NCBI RefSeq assembly: GCF_041200145.1
Contig: NZ_CP165734.1
Span: 3,844,001-3,908,000, forward strand
Reading direction: 5' to 3'
DNA length: 64,000 nucleotides
From: Bradyrhizobium sp. LLZ17
GTDB taxonomy: Bacteria; Pseudomonadota; Alphaproteobacteria; Rhizobiales; Xanthobacteraceae
Part shown: positions 16,713 through 25,688 of the stretch, in pieces
How positions within the stretch are numbered: position 1 is the first letter of the stretch
How the letters are laid out: each line of letters starts with the position of its first letter
The notes under the pieces: generated by a model
Seen by the model: only the letters and a program-made list of their open reading frames with translations
Database searches by the model: none
Told to the model about the DNA's origin: nothing
Program-made: the position numbers and the translations under genes

Positions 16713-19589
16713 TTGGGTCTGATCAGGTGCCTCGCGCCCTTCGCGCTGGGCCTCATGATTCTTGTCGCCGCGTCACCTGCGCGCGCGCTTGACGCTGTCA
16801 GCGTCCGCGGCGACGCGCCCGCGATCGACCTCACCGGCGTGCTCGAGCACCAGCGCAGCGATGCGGATCGGATCCAGGTCTCCACCGCGCCCGCGACCGA
16901 CGGCATCGTGCGCCGCATCGAGGTGCGCGCCCGCGAAGGCGGCCAGAACTGGGTGGTGTTCGCGCTCGCCAACAACACCGACGACCAGCTCGACCGCCTG
17001 ATCGTCGCCCCGCATTACCGCATCGTCTCCTCGGGGCTGTTGTGGCCCGACCTCGGGCTGTCGCGCATCGCGACCATCACGCCCTCGACCGGCGACCGGC
17101 CGGAGCGGCAGGAAAGCCCGACCGCCGACGTCTTCCGCGTCACGCTCGATCCGGGCGCCGTCATCACCTTCGTCGCGGAACTGCGCACCGACAAGCTGCC
17201 GCAGCTCTATCTGTGGGAGCCTGAGGCCTACAAGGACAAGGTCAATTCCTTCACGCTGTACCAGGGCATCGTGATCGGCATCTCCGGCCTGCTTGCGCTG
17301 GTGCTGACCATCCTGTTCGTGGTGAAGGGCAGCATCATGTTCCCGGCGGCGGCGGCGCTGGCTTGGGCGGTGCTGGTCTATATCGGCGTCGATTTCGGCT
17401 TCTGGGGCAAGGTGCTCGATATGTCGAACAACGCCGAGCGCATCTGGCGCGCGGCGGGCGAAGCGATCCTGGCCGCGACGCTGCTGGTGTTCCTGTTTGC
17501 CTATCTCAATCTCAGCCGCTGGCATGTGCGCTATTCGCACATCACGGTGGGCTGGCTCGCCTTCCTGGGCTCGCTGGTGGCGCTCGCTCTGTTCGACCCC
17601 GCCGTCGCCTCCGGGATTGCGCGCATATCGCTGGTGCTGATCGCGTTCGCCGGCTTCGCGCTGATCGTCTATCTTTCGACCCACGGCTTCGACCGCGCGG
17701 TGCTGCTGATCCCGACCTGGTTCCTGCTCGTGGTCTGGGTGGTCGCAGCCGGCATGGCGGTCGCGGGCTCCGTCACCAACGACATCGTCGGCCCCGCTTT
17801 GCTCGGCGGCCTGGTGTTGATCGTCATGCTGATCGGTTTCACGGTCATGCAACACGCTTTTGCCGGCGGCGGCGCCACCACCGGAATCGTGTCCGATATC
17901 GAGCGCCGCGCGCTGGCGCTGGCCGGTTCCGGCGATCTGATCTGGGACTGGGACGTCTCCGCCGACAAGGTTTTCACCAGCCCCGAGACCGAAGCCCTGC
18001 TCGGCCTCAAGCGCGGGACGCTGGAAGGCCCGGCGGCGTCGTGGCTGGAAGTGCTGCACCCGCTCGACCAGGACCGTTTCCGCGCCGCGCTCGACAGCGT
18101 GCTCGACCAGCGCCGCGGCCGCCTGGTGCAGGATTTCCGCCTGCGCACGCCGGACGGTCACTTCATGTGGTTCGCGCTGAAGGCGCGCCCCGTGGTCGGC
18201 TCGGACGGCGAGGTCTCGCGCGTGGTCGGCACGCTCACCGACGTCACCGAGCTGCGCAACGCCGAGGAGCGCCTGCTGCACGATTCCGTGCATGACAACC
18301 TCACCGGCCTGCCCAACCGCAAACTGTTCATGGACCGGTTAGGTGCGGTCGCGCATTTCGCCAAGACCATGCCGACGCTGCGGCCGACGCTGATGGTGAT
18401 CGATCTCGACCGCTTCAAGCAAGTCAACGATTCCGTCGGCATCGCGGTCGGGGATTCCATTCTGCTGACGCTCGCCCGCCGGCTGACCCGTATCCTGAAG
18501 CCGCAGGACACGCTGGCGCGGCTCGCCGGCGACCAGTTCGGCCTGATCCTGCTCTCGGAACAGGACCCGGCCCGCATCACCGCCTTCGCCGAGACCATCC
18601 GCAAGACCATCCGCGCGCCGATCGCCTTCAACGACCGCGAGATCTTCCTGACCGCCTCGATCGGCCTCGCTTTGTCCGATCCGCAGGTTCAGCTCACCGA
18701 CGAGATCACCAAGGACGCCGAGCTTGCGATGTACCATTCCAAGCGCATCGGCGGCGACCGCATCGACGTCTACAAGCCGGCGATGCGCGCCCGCAAGACC
18801 GACCGCCTGACGCTGGAAAGCGAGCTGCGCCGCGCCATCGAGCGGCAGGAGCTCACAATCCTGTACCAGCCGATCGTCCGGCTCGAGGACCGATCGGTCG
18901 CGGGCTTCGAGGCACTGGTGCGCTGGGATCACCCGAAGCTCGGGCGCATGGCCCCCTCGGAATTCATCACCATCGCGGAAGAGACCGGCCTGATCATCGA
19001 CCTCGGCATGTTCGTGCTCGACCAGACCGCAAAGCAGCTCTCGATCTGGCAGCGCGCGATGCGCTCGCGCGAGCCGATCTTCGCCTCCGTCAACGTCTCC
19101 TCGCGGCAATTGCTGCGCCATGATTTGATTCACGACATCCGCACCGTGCTGTCGCGCTCGTCGGTGGCGCGCGGCACGCTGAAGCTGGAATTGACGGAAT
19201 CGCTGGTGATGGAAAATCCCGAGCACGCGGCGCAGATGCTGACGCGGATCCGTGAGCTCGGCACCGGGCTGTCGCTGGACGATTTCGGCACCGGCCATTC
19301 GTCGCTGGCCTATCTGCAGCGCTTCCCGTTCGACACCATCAAGATCGACCAGTCGTTCGTCCGCACCACCACGCGCGGCACGCGCCCGGTGATCCTGAAG
19401 TCGATCATCGCGCTTGCGCATGATCTCGGCATGGACGTGGTGGCGGAAGGCGCCGAGACCGATTCCGACGCGGTCGAGCTCTACCAATTGGGCTGCGAAT
19501 ACGCGCAGGGCTTCGCCTTCGGCGAGCCGATGGACGCCGACGCCGCGATGCGACTGCTGACGGAAGTGCGGCTGGAAGCGGCGAGCTGA
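16713..19589 (+). CDS. Membrane sensor with PAS, degenerate GGDEF and EAL domains (cyclic-di-GMP phosphodiesterase likely)
   Basis: A 958-aa protein from a TTG start at 16713, chosen because GGAG lies eight bases upstream and because it begins directly with a signal peptide ending SPARA. Order: periplasmic sensor (about 27-195), seven-helix membrane region of the 7TMR-DISM type (about 200-415), PAS domain (about 430-555; DLIWDWDVSADKV), GGDEF (about 560-715) and EAL (about 725-958). The GGDEF active site reads AGDQF instead of GGDEF, so cyclase activity is doubtful. The EAL domain keeps FEALVRW, the NVSSRQL segment, ELTESLVM and DDFGTGHSSLAYL, so hydrolysis of cyclic-di-GMP is expected. A palindromic repeat follows the stop codon. 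Confidence 0.9.
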   Translation: MGLIRCLAPFALGLMILVAASPARALDAVSVRGDAPAIDLTGVLEHQRSDADRIQVSTAPATDGIVRRIEVRAREGGQNWVVFALANNTDDQLDRLIVAPHYRIVSSGLLWPDLGLSRIATITPSTGDRPERQESPTADVFRVTLDPGAVITFVAELRTDKLPQLYLWEPEAYKDKVNSFTLYQGIVIGISGLLALVLTILFVVKGSIMFPAAAALAWAVLVYIGVDFGFWGKVLDMSNNAERIWRAAGEAILAATLLVFLFAYLNLSRWHVRYSHITVGWLAFLGSLVALALFDPAVASGIARISLVLIAFAGFALIVYLSTHGFDRAVLLIPTWFLLVVWVVAAGMAVAGSVTNDIVGPALLGGLVLIVMLIGFTVMQHAFAGGGATTGIVSDIERRALALAGSGDLIWDWDVSADKVFTSPETEALLGLKRGTLEGPAASWLEVLHPLDQDRFRAALDSVLDQRRGRLVQDFRLRTPDGHFMWFALKARPVVGSDGEVSRVVGTLTDVTELRNAEERLLHDSVHDNLTGLPNRKLFMDRLGAVAHFAKTMPTLRPTLMVIDLDRFKQVNDSVGIAVGDSILLTLARRLTRILKPQDTLARLAGDQFGLILLSEQDPARITAFAETIRKTIRAPIAFNDREIFLTASIGLALSDPQVQLTDEITKDAELAMYHSKRIGGDRIDVYKPAMRARKTDRLTLESELRRAIERQELTILYQPIVRLEDRSVAGFEALVRWDHPKLGRMAPSEFITIAEETGLIIDLGMFVLDQTAKQLSIWQRAMRSREPIFASVNVSSRQLLRHDLIHDIRTVLSRSSVARGTLKLELTESLVMENPEHAAQMLTRIRELGTGLSLDDFGTGHSSLAYLQRFPFDTIKIDQSFVRTTTRGTRPVILKSIIALAHDLGMDVVAEGAETDSDAVELYQLGCEYAQGFAFGEPMDADAAMRLLTEVRLEAAS

Positions 19590-19596
19590 CTGTTTT

Positions 19597-19726
19597 CCCT
19601 CTCCCCTTGTGGGAGAGGGTCCGCTCGCGAAGCGAGCGGGGGTGAGGGGTCTCTCTCCAAGAACGCAATCTCTCAATTGCGGACACAACCCCTCATCCGG
19701 CGCTTCGCGCCACCTTCTCCCACAAG
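19597..19726. repeat. Palindromic intergenic repeat, family E, left part (split by the IS element)
   Basis: Contains CTCTCCCCTTGTGGGAGAG, CGCTCGCGAAGCGAGCG and, as mirrored right arm, CCTCATCCGGCGCTTCGCG then CTTCTCCCACAAG. The right tip, ACAAGGGGAGAAGG, continues at 20903 on the far side of the insertion sequence. Removing the IS and one ACAAG restores CTTCTCCCACAAGGGGAG. Confidence 0.85.
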
Positions 19727-19740
19727 GAGGGCTTTGCACA
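19727..19740. repeat. Left terminal inverted repeat of the IS
   Basis: GAGGGCTTTGCACA; exact complement at 20889-20902. Confidence 0.92.
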
Positions 19741-19843
19741 GAGGGGCGAGCGGGCGCTTGAGGTGCGTCGCGGGCTTTTTTGCTGTCAGCCCGCTGCAGT
19801 GAGCGGCATTTTGCTCATTTCACCCCTGTTGTCCTCCGTTTTT

Positions 19844-20833
19844 TCAAACGGAGACGGACTCTGGGCGTTGCGCGGCCAAGGCGCCGGCCGCGCGACGCAG
19901 ATTGTAGGCGCAACAGGCCAGCACGATGTGCGTCTGGTTGCGCGCGAAGTTGAAGAAGCGCATCCGCCGCAGACCATAATGCTCCTTGAACACGGCGTAC
20001 GGTCGCTCCACGGCTGAGCGTATCTTCGCGATCAGCTTGTTGCGCAGCTTCTGTCGTGGCGGCAGTTCGGGATGATGCTTGTTCGAACGACGCATCAGGC
20101 GATCCTTGATACCGGCTTCGGTCAGGCGCGCGTGCCGGGCATGCGTGTAATAGGCCTGATCGCCATAGACCGCTTCCTCATCACCACAGAACAGACGATC
20201 CGCCGGTTCTGTATCAGTGATCGAGGCATCCGTCATGTGGACACGACGAATGATGGTGTGACCGGCATCCACACCCGTGTGGATCTTGTAGCCGAACACG
20301 CTCTTTTTGCCTTTCCGGCCCCAGCGTGCATCGCGATCCGCAGATGGCGTATCCTCGCCATCCTTGCGTGCCTTGCGGGGCGGAGTGGCTCGGGCCGGGA
20401 TCAACGAGGCGTCGACCAGCGTCCCCTGCTTGAGGATCAGCTTCTTGGCCTCCAACTGCCGATTGATCTCCGCGAACACCTTCTCGATCAGACCGTCCTT
20501 GGCGAGTTCCTGCCGAAACCGCCACAATGTCGTGTGATCCGGGGTCTGATCGTGCAGGCTCAGACCAACAAAGCGACGAAACGACAGCCGGTCCGCAATG
20601 GCGGCTTCCAGCGCCGGATCGGACAGATTGTGCCAGATCCCGGCGAGCAAGCAGCGAAGCATGACTTCCGCTGGATAGCTGCTGTTACCGGCACCATCGC
20701 CACCCCGCTTGCCAAGAAGCGAGCGCAGCGGCGCCCAATCCACAACAGCCTCCACCTCATCCAGGATGCTGCCTCGGCGTGCCCGAACCAGGACATCCGC
20801 CAAGCTCATTTGACCGACATTGCGCTCGACCAT
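19844..20833 (-). CDS. IS5-family DDE transposase
   Basis: A 329-aa transposase, full length for the IS5 group. The N-terminal DUF772-type region (SYPAEVMLRCLLAGIWHNLSD, then LSFRRFVGLSLHDQTPDHTTLWRFR) is followed by the DDE catalytic core: first Asp in GTLVDASLIPA, second in EAVYGDQAYYT, and Glu in the SAVERPYAVFKEHYG helix. The frame has no interruption, so the element may still be mobile. A hairpin with CTCCGTTT / AAACGGAG arms overlaps the stop codon at 19834-19853. Confidence 0.95.
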   Translation of the reverse strand: MVERNVGQMSLADVLVRARRGSILDEVEAVVDWAPLRSLLGKRGGDGAGNSSYPAEVMLRCLLAGIWHNLSDPALEAAIADRLSFRRFVGLSLHDQTPDHTTLWRFRQELAKDGLIEKVFAEINRQLEAKKLILKQGTLVDASLIPARATPPRKARKDGEDTPSADRDARWGRKGKKSVFGYKIHTGVDAGHTIIRRVHMTDASITDTEPADRLFCGDEEAVYGDQAYYTHARHARLTEAGIKDRLMRRSNKHHPELPPRQKLRNKLIAKIRSAVERPYAVFKEHYGLRRMRFFNFARNQTHIVLACCAYNLRRAAGALAAQRPESVSV

Positions 20834-20888
20834 GCTTGGCTCACCTCGCTAGAATCAGCCATGATTCAAAGAATCACGTGCAGCCGAT

Positions 20889-20902
20889 TGTGCAAAGCCC
20901 TC
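20889..20902. repeat. Right terminal inverted repeat of the IS
   Basis: TGTGCAAAGCCCTC, complement of the left end; lies on the transposase promoter side. Confidence 0.92.
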
Positions 20903-20935
20903 ACAAGGGGAGAAGGGAAGAAGAGCTTGTGGCGC

Positions 20936-21211
20936 TCAGCCGGGTCGCCGCCGGTCGCTCTTCTGCTTCGTGAACCGCACGCTCTGGCCGCCCGGCATCC
21001 GCGTCGCCTTGAAACCCGCAGCGAGGCAGGCTTCGCGCTGCGGCATCTGGATGTCGGGGCTGCGCGAGGTGTCCCACCATGAGGCACGATTGGCCGCGCG
21101 CGGCAGGGCCGCACCAATGATCTCCTCGATCTGCTCGTAGCTCAGCACGAATTCCGTCTGCTTCTGCCGCATCAGGTAATCGCGCAACGCGTCGTAGTCG
21201 TTCACCGTCAT
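20936..21211 (-). CDS. DUF7662-like hypothetical protein
   Basis: A 91-aa protein beginning MTVNDYDALRDYLMRQ, with YEQIEEIIGAALPRAANRASWW and an AGFKA segment. The pattern Y..L..YL ... LTF/SYEEIE.IIG..LP..A....WW ... A.AGF/W matches the small DUF7662 family from memory. Function unknown; some relatives neighbour restriction or mobile genes. The right IS end lies 33 bp beyond its stop codon, so transcription could run into the element. A GTG at 21205 with a better spaced GAGGATG is an alternative start. Confidence 0.65.
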   Translation of the reverse strand: MTVNDYDALRDYLMRQKQTEFVLSYEQIEEIIGAALPRAANRASWWDTSRSPDIQMPQREACLAAGFKATRMPGGQSVRFTKQKSDRRRPG

Positions 21212-21363
21212 CCTCGATCGCTCATCGGCCCCAACCTTGGGATCCCGACCTTGCCGAAAAGTGCTAGCCCCGGAAACCGTTTCTTAACTCATTGCGACAG
21301 CGCCGTCCCGCCTTAAACACTACGCAAGCTTTCGGGCGCATCCACTAAGGCCGGGAGCAAAGG

Positions 21364-22860
21364 ATGCTGTCTCGATGGCGCGATGTCACGGCCCGGCGGC
21401 CGTGGCGGATTTCGGCGAAGCTGCTGATCATCTCGTCGGTCGTGACGGTGATCGGCTTTTCCGCCATTTGCGTCAACGTCATGCTGGACATGCGCCGCGG
21501 CGAGGAGGCGCTGGCCCGCCAGACGCTGGAAAACCTGGCCACGTCGATCGAAGCCGACATCAGCCGCAATATCGAGATCTACGACCTGTCCCTGAAGGCG
21601 GTCGCCGGCAACGTGCTGTTGCCCGAGATCGCCACGGTCTCGAAGCCGATCCGTCACCTCATCCTGTTCGATCATGCGACCACGGCCCGGCATTTCGGCG
21701 CCATCCAGGTGTTCGATGCCGACGGCCGGCTGACGATCGACGCCTCGACGCTCGATGCCCAGCCGGAGAACCGCAGCGACGAGGAGTATTTCAAGGTCCA
21801 TCGTGACAACCCCGATGCCGGACTATTCATCAGCCGCCCGATGCTGTTCCGCGGCGCCTATTCGATCGTGCTGAGCCGACGCGTCAGCGACACCGACGGC
21901 GGCTTCATGGGCGTCGTCGCCGGCTCGATCCGCTTCAGCTATTTCCATGAGCTGTTCGAACGGCTGAGCCTCGATCCCGCGGACACCATCACCGTGCTCA
22001 AGCGCGACCGCACCATCATGATGCGGCGGCCGTTCGACCTCGACATCATCGGCAAGAATCTCGGGACCCAACAGAACTGGAAGCCCGAGAATCTCAAGGC
22101 TGGCGGCTCCTTCGCGGGCCAGGGTCCGGTGGACGCGACGCCGCGCCTCTACGTGCGCAGCAACGGCTCCGGTCCGATGTTCGTCGTCGCAGGCAAGCAG
22201 CTCAGCGCCGTGTTCGAGCTGTGGCAAAGGGAAGCTTATCGCATCGGTGCCGTGGTGCTGGCGCTGATCCTGTTCGTGCTGGCATCGACCCTGGTGCTCG
22301 CCCGCGAGATCGGCCGCCGCGCCGATGCCGAAAGCAGGCTCGAGGAGATGGCGACGACGGACGCGCTCACCGGCCTGCGCAATCGCCGCAAGTTCGACCA
22401 GGCGATCGATCTCGAATGGCGGCGCGCCATGCGGCAGAATACGCCGGTCGCGCTGCTGATGATCGATGCCGATCATTTCAAGGCGTACAACGACACGTTC
22501 GGCCATCAGGCCGGCGATCAGGTGCTGGTCGGCATTGCCATCTGCATCTCCGATTCCGTGCGCCGCGCCGGCGACTGCGCCGCGCGCTATGGCGGCGAGG
22601 AATTCGCGGTGCTGCTGCCGGACACCGCGGCGGAGGACGCGTTCAAGATCGCAGAGACCATCCGCCGCAAGGTTCAGGGCTGGTCCGACGCCCAGGCCGG
22701 ATCGACCGTGTCCTGCGGCGTCGCCAGCCTCGTTCCTACCGCCGACGTGGACTGGCCGATCCTGGTCGCCGCTGCCGACAAGGCGCTCTACGCCGCCAAG
22801 GCCGGCGGCCGCAACCAGTCGGTGGTGGCGAGCTTGCCGAAGCTGTCGCTGGTGGCGTGA
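21364..22860 (+). CDS. Membrane diguanylate cyclase with periplasmic Cache sensor domain
   Basis: A 498-aa cyclic-di-GMP synthase. One helix (about 18-38), a periplasmic dCache/PDC-like sensor (about 40-280; QVFDADGRLTIDAS and SRPMLFRGAYSIVLSRRV), a second helix (about 287-310), then a GGDEF domain with the active sequence RYGGEEFAVLLP. The substrate-binding DADHFKAYNDTFGH and TDALTGLRNRRKFD segments are intact. An RxxD inhibitory site is not obvious before GGEEF. Together with the EAL protein 2 kb upstream, the window encodes both a likely cyclase and a likely phosphodiesterase. The signal is unknown. Confidence 0.92.
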   Translation: MLSRWRDVTARRPWRISAKLLIISSVVTVIGFSAICVNVMLDMRRGEEALARQTLENLATSIEADISRNIEIYDLSLKAVAGNVLLPEIATVSKPIRHLILFDHATTARHFGAIQVFDADGRLTIDASTLDAQPENRSDEEYFKVHRDNPDAGLFISRPMLFRGAYSIVLSRRVSDTDGGFMGVVAGSIRFSYFHELFERLSLDPADTITVLKRDRTIMMRRPFDLDIIGKNLGTQQNWKPENLKAGGSFAGQGPVDATPRLYVRSNGSGPMFVVAGKQLSAVFELWQREAYRIGAVVLALILFVLASTLVLAREIGRRADAESRLEEMATTDALTGLRNRRKFDQAIDLEWRRAMRQNTPVALLMIDADHFKAYNDTFGHQAGDQVLVGIAICISDSVRRAGDCAARYGGEEFAVLLPDTAAEDAFKIAETIRRKVQGWSDAQAGSTVSCGVASLVPTADVDWPILVAAADKALYAAKAGGRNQSVVASLPKLSLVA

Positions 22861-22911
22861 ACGGCGGCTCTGTCGCCGTCATTGGGCGCGACGCAATCGC
22901 AGCACTCTCAG

Positions 22912-23040
22912 TGTCGTCCCGGCGAAGGCCGGGACCCATAACCACAGGGAGAACTTTTGCGAAAGCTGGTCGTTCGGGATTAGTATTAACCGCAATCGAC
23001 GGATCACGCGATATGGGTCCCGGCCTTCGCCGGGACGACT
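22912..23040. repeat. Palindromic intergenic repeat, family C copy 1
   Basis: Arms TGTCGTCCCGGCGAAGGCC / GGCCTTCGCCGGGACGACT at 22912-22930 and 23022-23040, extended by GGGACCCATA / ATATGGGTCCC. It lies between the 3' ends of the diguanylate cyclase and galU genes. Confidence 0.9.
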
Positions 23041-23047
23041 AGCCGTC

Positions 23048-23923
23048 CTACTGTCCCAGATACTTCTTCATCTCCGCGATCAGCCCATCACGCAGCTCGG
23101 GCCGCTTCAGGCCGTAAGCGATATTGGCGCGGAGGAAGCCGGGCTTGGAGCCGCAATCGTGGCGCTCGCCCTCGAATTCGACGCCGTAGAATTTCTGCGA
23201 TCTCGCGAGCCCGATCATGGCATCGGTAAGCTGGATCTCGCCGCCGGCGCCGCGCTCCTGGGTCTCCAGGATCTTGAAGATCTCCGGCTGGAGAATGTAG
23301 CGGCCGGTGATCGAGAGATTGGAGGGCGCGGTGCCCTTGGCCGGCTTCTCCACCATGCCGTCGACCTCGAACATCCTGCCGGTGCGTTTTCCCACGCCGC
23401 AGATGCCGTATTGATGGGTGAGATGGTCGGGCACCGCCTCGACCGCGATGACATTGGACTTTTCGCCAAGCTTGCCGGCCGTCTCGATCATCTGCTTCAG
23501 GCAGCCCGGCGTGTTGAGCACGAGCTCGTCGGGCAGCACGACCGCGAACGGCTCGTTGCCGACGATATCGCGCGCGCACCAGACCGCGTGGCCGAGACCG
23601 AGCGGCGCCTGCTGGCGGGTGAAGCTGACGGCGCCGGCTTCGGGCTGGTTCTCCGCCAGAATGTCCTGCTCCGCCTTCTTGCCGCGCGCGGCGAGCGTCG
23701 CGTCGAGCTCGAACATCCGGTCGAAATGGTCTTCGATGACATTCTTGTTGCGGCCGGTGACGAAGATGAAGTGCTCGATCCCGGCTTCCCTGGCCTCGTC
23801 ATAGACGTACTGGATCAGCGGCTTGTCGACGATGGTCAACATTTCCTTCGGCATGGCCTTGGTGGCGGGCAGGACGCGGGTGCCGAGGCCGGCGACGGGG
23901 AATACAGCTTTGCGGATTTTCAT
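23048..23923 (-). CDS. galU: UTP--glucose-1-phosphate uridylyltransferase GalU
   Basis: A 291-aa cytosolic enzyme that makes UDP-glucose from UTP and glucose-1-phosphate, the precursor for exopolysaccharide, LPS and periplasmic glucans. The nucleotide-binding signature AVFPVAGLGTRVLPATKAMPKEML is at the N-terminus. PLGLGHAVWCARDIVGNEPFAVVLPDE and EIQLTDAM are further family marks. Length and ends are standard. Single gene, divergent from the transglycosylase gene; it ends next to a family C palindrome. Confidence 0.97.
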   Translation of the reverse strand: MKIRKAVFPVAGLGTRVLPATKAMPKEMLTIVDKPLIQYVYDEAREAGIEHFIFVTGRNKNVIEDHFDRMFELDATLAARGKKAEQDILAENQPEAGAVSFTRQQAPLGLGHAVWCARDIVGNEPFAVVLPDELVLNTPGCLKQMIETAGKLGEKSNVIAVEAVPDHLTHQYGICGVGKRTGRMFEVDGMVEKPAKGTAPSNLSITGRYILQPEIFKILETQERGAGGEIQLTDAMIGLARSQKFYGVEFEGERHDCGSKPGFLRANIAYGLKRPELRDGLIAEMKKYLGQ

Positions 23924-24095
23924 GTGATTGATCGAATACCTCGGGACACATGTGAAAGAAGCAATGGCATCTTGCTAACCGTTTTGCAGCCGCTAACAAA
24001 GGCGGATATAGGGCTCCGCCCGTGGAATTGAGAAAAAGGCCGCCACCGAAATTTCACCTTTGTTAAGCTATTGGCAACCGTAACGAGGCCTCCTG

Positions 24096-25517
24096 ATGGC
24101 GGATTTTCGGCCGGACGGGTGGGATATGATGCAATCGATGGCAGGACTGGCAAAACGGGCTGGATCGCTGACCGGCGCAACCATGATTGCGGCGGCGTTG
24201 CTGTGCCCCGTTTCCGCGCAGGCGCAAAACGGCCTGTCGAACCTGTTTGGCGGCATCTTTTCGGGCTCGAACCCGGCGCCCTCGCAGCCTGCCCCCGGGC
24301 CCGGTGGCGGCCAAACGGGAGCTCAACCCTGGAGCGGTGAGGACGGGGCCTCCGGCCATCCGCTGATGACCGCGGCGGCGATCCGCGAGGCGGCAGCGAA
24401 TTTCGACGCTTGCGTCGCCGGGATGCGGCCCGATGCCGCACGGCGCGGCATCACGCAGGAGAATTTTCAGCGCTTCACCGCAGGGCTCACCCCCGATCTG
24501 CGCATCATGGACCTGATGGATTCGCAGCCGGAGTTTTCCAAGTCGATCTGGGACTATCTCGACATCCTCGTGAACGACAACCGCCTCGCCAAGGGCAAGG
24601 ACGTGCTCGCCACATACAAGGCGCAGTTCGACGCCACCGAAAAGGCCTATGGCGTCGATCGCTATATCATCGCCGCGATCTGGGGCATCGAGTCCAACTA
24701 CTCGACGCAGATGGGCGACCGCAGCGTGCTGCAATCGACCGCGACGCTCGCCTGTGTCGGCCGCCGCCAGGCCTATTTCAAGGACGAGTTCCTGTCCGCG
24801 CTGGAGATCCTCAACCGCGGCGATCTCAGGCCCGAGCAGCTGCGCGGCTCCTGGGCCGGCGCGTTCGGACCGACCCAGTTCATGCCGACCGCGTTCAAGC
24901 GCTTTGCCGTCGACGGAGATGGCGACGGACGGCGCGACGTCGTCGACAATCCAACCGACCTGATCGCCTCGACCGCGAACAATTTGAAGAAGGACGGCTG
25001 GCAGACCGGCCAGACCTGGGGTTTTGAAGTCGTGGTGCCGCAGGGCTTCAACTACATGCTGGCCGACCGCGCCAAGGCGATGTCGATCGCGCAATGGGAA
25101 AAGCTTGGCCTCAAGCGTCCGGCCAATCAGCCCTTCCCGCATCCTGCGGAAAAAGCCTATCTGCTGGCGCCGGCCGGCGCGCAAGGCCCGGGCTTCCTGA
25201 TGCTGCAGAACTTCCGGGTCATCATGAAATATAATCCGGCCGAGGCCTATGCGCTGGCGATCGGCCATTTCGCCGACCGCCTCCGCGGCGGCCAGCCCTT
25301 CGTGCAGTCCTGGCCGCGGCAGGAACGGGAGCTGTCCCGTACCGAGCGGCTGGAACTGCAGCAACTCCTGGTCCAGCGCGGCTTCTACAAGGGCACGCCG
25401 GACGGCCAGTTCGGCGGCCAGACCCGGGAGGCGCTGCGCAGCTTCCAGGCCTCGATCGGGGTGCCGGCGGACGGATTTGCCTCCTCCGACGTGCTGGAAC
25501 GGCTGCGCGGACGGTAA
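24096..25517 (+). CDS. Lytic murein transglycosylase, MltB type, with peptidoglycan-binding domain
   Basis: A 473-aa periplasmic enzyme that cleaves the MurNAc-GlcNAc bond with 1,6-anhydro formation. The N-terminal hydrophobic stretch GATMIAAALLCPVSAQAQ is the signal peptide (starts at 24096 or the ATGs just after). The catalytic SLT_2 domain spans about 95-385; the Glu of AAIWGIESNYSTQMG is the acid catalyst, followed by the GSWAGAFGPTQFMP loop. A PG_binding_1 domain ends the protein (GTPDGQFGGQTREALRSFQ). It precedes the DUF459 gene by 171 bp; separate promoters are likely. Confidence 0.94.
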   Translation: MADFRPDGWDMMQSMAGLAKRAGSLTGATMIAAALLCPVSAQAQNGLSNLFGGIFSGSNPAPSQPAPGPGGGQTGAQPWSGEDGASGHPLMTAAAIREAAANFDACVAGMRPDAARRGITQENFQRFTAGLTPDLRIMDLMDSQPEFSKSIWDYLDILVNDNRLAKGKDVLATYKAQFDATEKAYGVDRYIIAAIWGIESNYSTQMGDRSVLQSTATLACVGRRQAYFKDEFLSALEILNRGDLRPEQLRGSWAGAFGPTQFMPTAFKRFAVDGDGDGRRDVVDNPTDLIASTANNLKKDGWQTGQTWGFEVVVPQGFNYMLADRAKAMSIAQWEKLGLKRPANQPFPHPAEKAYLLAPAGAQGPGFLMLQNFRVIMKYNPAEAYALAIGHFADRLRGGQPFVQSWPRQERELSRTERLELQQLLVQRGFYKGTPDGQFGGQTREALRSFQASIGVPADGFASSDVLERLRGR

Positions 25518-25562
25518 AATCGCGCCGAAACTAACCCTGAACAGGGATTTTGCCAGGCGGCC

Positions 25563-25592
25563 TTGACGGAGGTGACTGATCCCCGGTGTATG
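25563..25592 (+). promoter_or_regulatory. Possible sigma-70-type promoter of the DUF459 gene
   Basis: TTGACG at 25563-25568 and TGTATG at 25587-25592 with 18-bp spacing, about 95 bp before the DUF459 start codon. By-eye match only. Confidence 0.3.
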
Positions 25593-25688
25593 GGACCAGA
25601 TTCTGCAAACAGAATTTGCCCGTTTGCGGCCTGATTCCGTTAGTATACCGCGCCTGTTCCGATCCCCGTTGCACGCGCCCGAGATCGC

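Larger units (their letters stand above)
19727..20902 (-). mobile_element. IS5-family insertion sequence, 1176 bp, apparently complete
   Basis: Bounded by 14-bp perfect inverted repeats GAGGGCTTTGCACA at 19727-19740 and its complement at 20889-20902, and flanked on both sides by ACAAG (19722-19726 and 20903-20907). One of those five bases may belong to the element if the target duplication is the 4 bp usual for IS5. It carries one intact transposase gene on the minus strand and sits in a family E palindrome, so it disrupts no gene. Confidence 0.93.
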
